Shown: positions 5,015 through 9,965 of the stretch, piece after piece
How the letters are laid out: every line of letters begins with the position of its first letter
How positions within the stretch are numbered: the stretch's first letter is position 1
Assembly (NCBI GenBank): GCA_005888395.1
Contig: VAXF01000179.1
Span: forward strand, 1 to 9,965
Direction of reading: 5' to 3'
DNA length: 9,965 nucleotides
Origin: Actinomycetota bacterium
GTDB taxonomy: Bacteria > Actinomycetota > Acidimicrobiia > Acidimicrobiales > AC-25
Notes under the pieces: model-generated
The model's input: the letters and a program-made list of their open reading frames with translations, nothing else
Databases searched by the model: none
What the model was told of the DNA's origin: nothing
Position numbers and translations under genes: made by a program

Positions 5015-6913
5015 CTAGGCGTCGGCAGGCACGAGCAGGCACCGACACCCCGGATGCGCCGGGGGGTGGAGCTGCCCCGTGGGGAACACATCCCCCTTGG
5101 CCGTGGGGCCGGCCAGGGCGTCGTCGTCGCAGTCGGGACAGCCGGCGTCGCCGTCGTCGACCACCCAGCGCAGGCGGGTGCCGTCGGGCGTCGCGCCGAA
5201 GTGGCCCCGGCCGAAGGCGGCTGCCACCGAGTCGGACGCCAGCGCCTCGACCCGGTGGCCCTTGAACTCCCGGTAGGCCGAGCTCACGCGGTCGCTGTAG
5301 TCGAGCTCGGTGGCGTCGTCGTCGAGCGACTCGCGCAGGCTGTCGTCGAGGCGGGTCCGCAGCCGGCCGACCAGCTCCCCCGCCAGGTCCGTGGCCAGAC
5401 CGTCGACGTCGACGTCGCCAGGCTGCCCGGCGAACTCGGCACCCACCGCGGCCGCCTCCTCGAGCGCCCCGACGACGAGGCTCTGGTAGCAACCGCGCTG
5501 CTCGTCGGCCGGCGGCAGGACCGTGTCGATCGACGGGCGCCCGCGGCGGGTGCGCAGCGCGTCGAGCACCGCGTTCTGCTCGTCCTGCAGCGCGCGCTTC
5601 AGGCGCCGGGCGAGCGCCTGCTCGATGGGCACCAGGAGCGCGTCGCGCCGCTGCAACGCGGCCTCGTCGCCGTCGGCCAGCGGCGGCTCGGCGGCGGCCG
5701 GGGCCACCGATGCCGGCGCCTCCTCCGGCGCCGGTTCCTCGACGCGCTCGACCGCGGCCAGCACCTCCTCGGCGTCGGCCACCGCCTCGGCCCGGTCGGC
5801 GCGGAGTTTGGCAAACAGCGCCTCGATGTTCTCTGCCGGCGGCGCCGGCCGGCCGGCCGAAGGCGGTTCCGCACCACCGGCCGCCTCGGGTTCGACGGAT
5901 GCCTCGACTGCAGCATCGAGGGTGTCGAGCTCGACGTGCCCGACCTCGACAGCGGCGGGCTCGTCGGACACGTCCGGCTCGCGCTCGACGGCCGGCTCCG
6001 GCTGCCGATCGACGTCCGGCTCGGGGGTCAGCGCGATCTCGCGCACGATTCGCACCGACGACGAGCGGCGATCGTCGTCGGCCATGTCCGGCGCTCCCGC
6101 CTCGGGAACGCGATCGGAGGGCGCCTCGTCGACGAACTGCTCGTCGGCCGGCAGCTCCTCGAGAGCGACGGGCGGCGCGGCGGCCCGCTCGCGGCGAGCC
6201 TCGGCCTCGGCCGCCGTCAGCTGTTCGGTGACCTCGTCGAGGGTGCGGCGCACAACGCGGTACGCGTCGAGCAGACGATCTCGTCCGACCTTCAGCTGCT
6301 CGACCTGGGCCTGGCCCACGCGCCGCCGGCGGGTGAGATCGGCGAGGATCCGCTCGCGCACCGTCTGCGCCTCGGCCACCATCTCGCGACCGCGCCCCCG
6401 AGCCGCTTCGAGCTCGGCCTCGGTTTCGCCGTGGACGCGGTCGCGGAGCTCCGCGATCTCCTCTTCCGCCGCCCTCCGGATGCCCGCCGCGACCTGCTCG
6501 GCCTCCTCGACCCGCCGCGCGAGCAGGCCGTCGGCTTCGGCCCGCACGCGCGCCGCCTCCTCCTGGGCCTCTCGCACCAACCGGGCGACCTTCTGCTCGG
6601 CACGTCCGGCCATGTCGCCCGCTGCCTCGTGGGCCGCCCGCAGCACCCGGGCCGTCTCCTCACCGAGGTTGGTGAGGAGGGCGTCGTCGTCGGCGCTGGC
6701 CCGGAGCGGACGCTGCTGCAGCTCGTCGATCCGGCGCTGCAGCTCACGCTCGCGCTCGCGCAACGACGCGAGCTCCTGCCCGATCCGGCCGAGGAACGCC
6801 CGTACCTCGGTGACGTCGAACCCGCGGAAGCTCGTGGAGAACGAGTGCCGCGCGAGGTCGTCGGGCGAGGTGCCCGGATCCGACGAGATGACGATGCGGC
6901 GGTCGTCGGCCAT
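5015..6913 (-). CDS. DivIVA-domain coiled-coil protein with C-terminal Mu F-like Cys/His module
   Basis: This protein has 632 residues. Residues 18-62 are a DivIVA N-terminal domain (FSTSFRGFDVTEVRAFL), the membrane-curvature and pole-associated oligomerising domain. Residues 45-245 are a long Ala/Glu/Arg coiled coil. Residues 246-415 are an acidic, Pro-rich, low-complexity linker with a short helical piece (362-392). Residues 420-550 are again helical. The C-terminus (about 545-632) is unusual: R554, then RW at 582-583, C592-P-D-C595, FPTGQLHPP (610-618), H620-P-G-C623-R-C625. This resembles the end of phage Mu F-like minor head proteins and is probably zinc-binding. The ATG at 6913 lacks a Shine-Dalgarno; a TACGCT lies eight bases upstream, so a separate near-leaderless start is possible. 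It follows the response regulator by 46 nt and precedes UPF0182 by 12 nt. DivIVA assignment is secure; a cell-pole or envelope scaffold role is inferred. Confidence 0.88.
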   Translation of the reverse strand: MADDRRIVISSDPGTSPDDLARHSFSTSFRGFDVTEVRAFLGRIGQELASLRERERELQRRIDELQQRPLRASADDDALLTNLGEETARVLRAAHEAAGDMAGRAEQKVARLVREAQEEAARVRAEADGLLARRVEEAEQVAAGIRRAAEEEIAELRDRVHGETEAELEAARGRGREMVAEAQTVRERILADLTRRRRVGQAQVEQLKVGRDRLLDAYRVVRRTLDEVTEQLTAAEAEARRERAAAPPVALEELPADEQFVDEAPSDRVPEAGAPDMADDDRRSSSVRIVREIALTPEPDVDRQPEPAVEREPDVSDEPAAVEVGHVELDTLDAAVEASVEPEAAGGAEPPSAGRPAPPAENIEALFAKLRADRAEAVADAEEVLAAVERVEEPAPEEAPASVAPAAAEPPLADGDEAALQRRDALLVPIEQALARRLKRALQDEQNAVLDALRTRRGRPSIDTVLPPADEQRGCYQSLVVGALEEAAAVGAEFAGQPGDVDVDGLATDLAGELVGRLRTRLDDSLRESLDDDATELDYSDRVSSAYREFKGHRVEALASDSVAAAFGRGHFGATPDGTRLRWVVDDGDAGCPDCDDDALAGPTAKGDVFPTGQLHPPAHPGCRCLLVPADA

Positions 6914-6959
6914 TGCGCAGAAGCGTACGACTCCCGAACGCGGAGTTTGAGGACGCCCC

Positions 6960-7415
6960 CTACTGGCTCCGGCGGAGCTCCTGGATCATGCGCAGCTTCT
7001 CGATGATGCGCTCGCGCCGCTCGGCCTCGAGCTGCGGGTCACGGCGTGCGTCGATGGCTTGGCGCGCCCACTGGCCGAGGGTGACGGGGTTGAAGGGCTT
7101 CTGCACATAGTCGAGGATGCCCTCCTCCCAGCCGCGCATCTGGTCGCGCTCGTCGCCCTTTGCGGTGAGGAGGACGACCGGGATCTCGGCCGTCACCGGG
7201 TCCTCCTTCAGGCGGGAGAGCACCTCCCACCCGTCCATCCCGGGCATCATCAGGTCGAGCAGGATGAGGTCGACGCGCTCGCCGTGCGCCAACTCGAGGG
7301 CCGTCGGTCCGTCGGGCGCCTCGAGGACCTCGAAGTTGTCGAACTCGAGGTTGACGCGACACAGCTCGCGGATCTCGTCCTCGTCATCGACGATCATCAC
7401 GCGGCCGCCAGTCAT
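6960..7415 (-). CDS. Single-domain response regulator (CheY-like receiver)
   Basis: This is a 151-residue receiver protein. The acidic pocket is D10-D11, the phosphoacceptor is D54 in LILLDLMMPGMDG, the switch residue is T84 in VVLLTAK, and the conserved lysine is K106 in YVQKPF. Residues 121-151 form a charged helix rich in Arg and Glu with no DNA-binding or enzymatic output domain. It therefore probably acts by protein contact or passes phosphate on. The ATG at 7415 begins MTGGRVMIVDDE, a normal receiver start. It is 11 bases after the lipoprotein stop at 7427 and has no clear Shine-Dalgarno, so translation is probably coupled. The frame is open far upstream into the lipoprotein gene, but that is an effect of a frameshift there and not a true fusion. 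The likely partner is the histidine kinase two genes upstream. Confidence 0.9.
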   Translation of the reverse strand: MTGGRVMIVDDEDEIRELCRVNLEFDNFEVLEAPDGPTALELAHGERVDLILLDLMMPGMDGWEVLSRLKEDPVTAEIPVVLLTAKGDERDQMRGWEEGILDYVQKPFNPVTLGQWARQAIDARRDPQLEAERRERIIEKLRMIQELRRSQ

Positions 7416-7426
7416 CGGGATGAACG

Positions 7427-8573
7427 CTAACAACCGGGCGGCTTGACCGGCGCACCGCTCGACGACTGGCACAACAGCCCGTTGACGGTGTTGACCAGGG
7501 GGTCCACGGTCTGATCCACGGATAACGCGCCGGTCGACGGCTTCGGCACCGGGCCCCGTTGACGAGCGCCTGGGAACGGTGGTCGGCGACGTCGAGGTGT
7601 GCAGGCCCGTCGGGACAGGCGTCGCATTCGCCGGCGCGTTCACCTCTGGCTGGCGGCCGACCAGGCCCAGGGCGGCCTCGATCTGGGCCAGCAGCGCGTT
7701 CCGGTCGGCGAGCTGGTCGAGGGCGACCAGGCCCCAGGCCGCGCCCTCGTCGCGGAAGCCGAACACGCCGCCCCAGCGCTGCGCGAACACGCCCCGACGA
7801 CCCGTGACGGTGATGGCCGCACCCACCACCGTCTCGCCGGGATCGTGCCCGCGACCGAGCAGGCCCGGCGTGAAGGCCGGTTGGGAGCGAAGGCCCGGCA
7901 CCAGCCGGCGGTAGAAGACGGTGCTCGGCCGGTCGCCCGCGGGCAGCTCACCCGTGAGCCCGCGGCTGCTGCTCTCGAGATCGCGACCGAGGTCGATCCA
8001 GTCGCCCAGGAAGCGCCGGTCCCACGTGTCGCTGTCGCGGTAGATCAACGGCACGGGCCGGCTGGGCACGAGCCCGACGGCGGGCACGTCGGCCTGGCGC
8101 AGGGCGGGCACGGCCAGGGACTGGCCCGCCGACTCGACGCTCATCGAGCCTGCGTAGACGCCCGCCGAGAAGGCCAGGCCACGGGACAGGCGAGCCGCGC
8201 CGGAGCTCACCGTGGCCACCACCGGGTCGGCGGCGATGCCGAGCCTGCCCTGCGGCACGACGACGAGCAGGTCGCCGGCGAGCAGCAGCGGAGCGGGACG
8301 GACCTCCACACGCGACCGGTCACGCAGCTCGAGGACACGTTGGCCGGCAAGCGTCAGGCGCGCCGAGCCGTGGACGACACGCACCCGGTCGCCGAAGTGG
8401 AGCACGCCGCCCCGCGCCGTCCGCCACGCGCCACCGTGCCGCGACACCTGCACCACGCCGGTTGCGGTCAGCCGGGCGTCACCCGCGCCCAGGTGTGCCG
8501 TCGAGCAGCCGGTGGCGGCGAGCGTCATCCCAACCAGGCCGGCAACCAGCCTCGCGAGCCGCGACCGCGTCAT
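7427..8573 (-). CDS. FecR-domain-like lipoprotein, apparent frameshift near the 3' end
   Basis: This is a predicted secreted lipoprotein. Arg residues 3-8 precede a hydrophobic stretch to residue 22, ending LAATGC with Cys23 as the lipidation site. Residues 38-92 resemble a FecR-type beta domain (TGVVQVSRHGGAW, LHFGDRVRVV, RLTLAGQRVLELRDRS), and similar strands continue to about 165. A second unnamed globular region spans about 175-305. A Pro/Thr linker follows. The ATG at 8573 overlaps the kinase stop as ATGA. After about residue 340 the original frame becomes Arg-rich with poor third-position GC. The next frame instead reads PKPSTGALSVDQTVDPLVN to a Cys stop at 7427, with excellent GC3. One extra G in the GGGG run (7554..7557) would explain this; the repaired protein is 381 residues. 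It may be a sequencing error, a real mutation or recoding. It is likely a periplasm-side accessory of the neighbouring two-component pair. Confidence 0.72.
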
Positions 8574-9965
8574 GCCCGACCTCGCGCCCGCAGCGGACGG
8601 GTGGGCGACTCGGTGGCGCCGTTACCATCCGCGCCGGCCCGGCCGGGGGGCGCGGGCAGCCGGGGGCGGCGCGAACGCGTCACGGGGAGCACGATCGTGA
8701 ACGTCGAGCCCTTGCCCGGCTCCGACTCGCACACGAGCCGGCCGTCGTGCGCCTTCACGATCCGGTTCACGAATGCCAGCCCGAGCCCGAGCCCGCCGAA
8801 GCGGCGGGTCGCGGAGCCGTCGGCCTGCGCGAAGTCGGCGAACACCTGGTCGAGCCGGTCGGTGGCGATGCCGACGCCACGGTCGCTGACCGAGATCGCG
8901 ATCGCGGCGCGCCTCCCGTTGCCCGCCACCGCGGCCCTGACCGACACCGGGCCGCCGTCGGGCGAGTACTTGATCGCGTTGTCGACGAGCTCGTCGAGCG
9001 AGCGCTCGAGCAGCTGCCGGTCGGCGTGCAGCTCCGGAAGGCCACGCGCCACACGACGGGTGATGCGATGGCCCTCGTCGACGCGCTCGCTCCAGCGCCC
9101 GACGACGTCGTCGACGAGGTCGCGGACCTTCACCGGCGCCGCCTCGATCTGGAGCCGGCCGGCCTCGATGGCGGCGAAGTTGACGAGCAGGTCGATCACG
9201 CGCTCGAGCCGCTCGGACGACTCGACGATGCCGTCGAGGAACTGCTTGACCTTGGGTGCGGGAACCGTCCGAGATCGCAGCATGTGGGCATAGCCCTTGA
9301 TGGGCGTCAGCGGCGTGCGGAGCTCGTGGCTGATGTTCGACAGGAACTCCGTCTTCATCCGGTCGACCTCGCGCTCGCGTCGGATGTCGCGCAGCACGAA
9401 CACCGCGCCGGCGACGTCGCCCGCGACGTCGTGCAGCGCGGCGGCAGAGATGGCCACCGGCACGGTCTCGCCGTCGAGCCGCCGCACGGCCGCCACCCGG
9501 CTCCACGGCCCCGCCGCAGGTGCCTCGGCGAGGAGGCCGGTGAGGTCCTCGCCGCCGTCGGAGAGCACGGCCAGTACGGCGGTGACCGGACTCCCGGTGG
9601 CACGCGACGCCGGCACGCCCGCGAGCTGCTCGGCCGCCGGGTTGAACGCGGTCACGCGGCCGAAGGCATCCACCGCGACGAGCGCCTCACCCATGCCGCC
9701 GACGATCGCCTCCAGCCGGCTCCTCAGCTCGGCCTCGTCCTCGGCGGCCCGCCGGAGGTCGGCGGTCATCGACTCGATCGATCCCGCCATCGAGTCGAAC
9801 GCCGCGCCGAGCAGGCCCACCTCGTCGTCACTTTCCACGTGGGCTCGCACGGCGAGGTCGCCCTGCTGGATGCCCTCGGCCGCATGCGTCAGCGCCCGCA
9901 GGCCGGCGCCGATGCGCCCGCCCACCAGCGCGGCAAGGGCGAGGGCCACGAGGGCGGCAGCGAGG
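8570..9965 (-). CDS. Membrane sensor histidine kinase (HAMP-PAS-HisKA-HATPase), 5' partial
   Basis: The gene runs off the right edge; the window holds the last ~464 codons. A GTG at 9949 lies inside a hydrophobic Ala/Leu segment that continues to the edge, so it is not the true start. Counting from that GTG: a HAMP domain spans about 10-65, a PAS domain about 75-190 (AIVGGMGEALVAVDAFGRVT), and HisKA contains H208 in FLSNISHELRTPL. The ATPase domain shows N324 (DELVDNAIKYSPDG), D356 (SDRGVGI) and the Gly-rich box G385-G390 (GGLGLGLAF). The tail is Arg/Pro-rich. A catalytically complete kinase is therefore expected. The sensor domain and any first membrane segment lie outside the window. The stop overlaps the lipoprotein start (ATGA), tying kinase, lipoprotein and response regulator into one translationally coupled group. 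Confidence 0.93.
   Translation of the reverse strand, partial: LAAALVALALAALVGGRIGAGLRALTHAAEGIQQGDLAVRAHVESDDEVGLLGAAFDSMAGSIESMTADLRRAAEDEAELRSRLEAIVGGMGEALVAVDAFGRVTAFNPAAEQLAGVPASRATGSPVTAVLAVLSDGGEDLTGLLAEAPAAGPWSRVAAVRRLDGETVPVAISAAALHDVAGDVAGAVFVLRDIRREREVDRMKTEFLSNISHELRTPLTPIKGYAHMLRSRTVPAPKVKQFLDGIVESSERLERVIDLLVNFAAIEAGRLQIEAAPVKVRDLVDDVVGRWSERVDEGHRITRRVARGLPELHADRQLLERSLDELVDNAIKYSPDGGPVSVRAAVAGNGRRAAIAISVSDRGVGIATDRLDQVFADFAQADGSATRRFGGLGLGLAFVNRIVKAHDGRLVCESEPGKGSTFTIVLPVTRSRRPRLPAPPGRAGADGNGATESPTRPLRARGRA

Noticed and set aside
3698..7006. 1102-codon open frame on the plus strand
   Set aside because: It lies antisense to two well-supported genes (DivIVA fusion and UPF0182). 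Its translation is low-complexity Arg/Val/Leu/Gly/His sequence with no domain. Long antisense frames are common in GC-rich DNA.
6960..8573. Single 537-residue fusion of lipoprotein and response regulator
   Set aside because: The joining segment (about 7416..7553) is Arg-rich with poor third-position GC. Another frame there is clearly coding and stops just before a normal receiver start. A secreted lipoprotein fused to a cytoplasmic receiver without a membrane segment also makes no topological sense.
7599..9293. 564-codon open frame on the plus strand
   Set aside because: It is antisense to the lipoprotein and kinase genes, whose catalytic motifs fix the true strand. The translation shows no recognisable domain.

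Overview
The window is GC-rich with strong G/C at third codon positions. It carries a DivIVA-domain protein, a UPF0182 membrane protein and a leaderless-type promoter, which together suggest an actinomycete, perhaps one of the less-studied Acidimicrobiia-like lineages. The lineage guess is inference only. All convincing genes lie on the minus strand, in two transcription units read right to left.

Right unit (9965 to 2102): a two-component group of histidine kinase (5' end outside the window), FecR-like lipoprotein and single-domain response regulator. A DivIVA-domain coiled-coil protein and a large UPF0182 membrane protein follow. Junctions are tight: a 4-nt ATGA overlap, then gaps of 11, 46 and 12 nt. 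A 10-bp hairpin (2019..2043) probably ends the unit. The lipoprotein appears to carry a one-base frameshift near its 3' end. The DivIVA protein ends in an unexpected Cys/His module resembling the C-terminus of phage Mu F-like minor head proteins.

Left unit (1878 to 109): an HxlR-family redox-type regulator, a previously hidden 42-codon ORF, a TfoX-N-domain protein and an AhpD-like peroxidase-related protein. The first three are chained by short overlaps. A promoter with a palindrome over its -35 lies directly upstream of the regulator, and the transcript may be leaderless.

The most interesting point is in the AhpD-like gene. The frame is open from 699 to 109 except for one TGA (451..453), which sits exactly where the second Cys of the active-site CxxC belongs. 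Residues E68, C80, position 83 and H87 match the spacing of E118, C130, C133 and H137 in M. tuberculosis AhpD. A stem-loop 17 nt downstream has the geometry of a bacterial SECIS. I interpret the gene as a selenoprotein with a CxxU redox centre, not two ORFs or a pseudogene. A regulator with a conserved N-terminal Cys next to a selenocysteine peroxidase suggests a peroxide or electrophile response operon.

The first ~108 bases hold no gene, but contain two 25-bp-spaced direct repeats that could be the end of an insertion sequence lying off the left edge.
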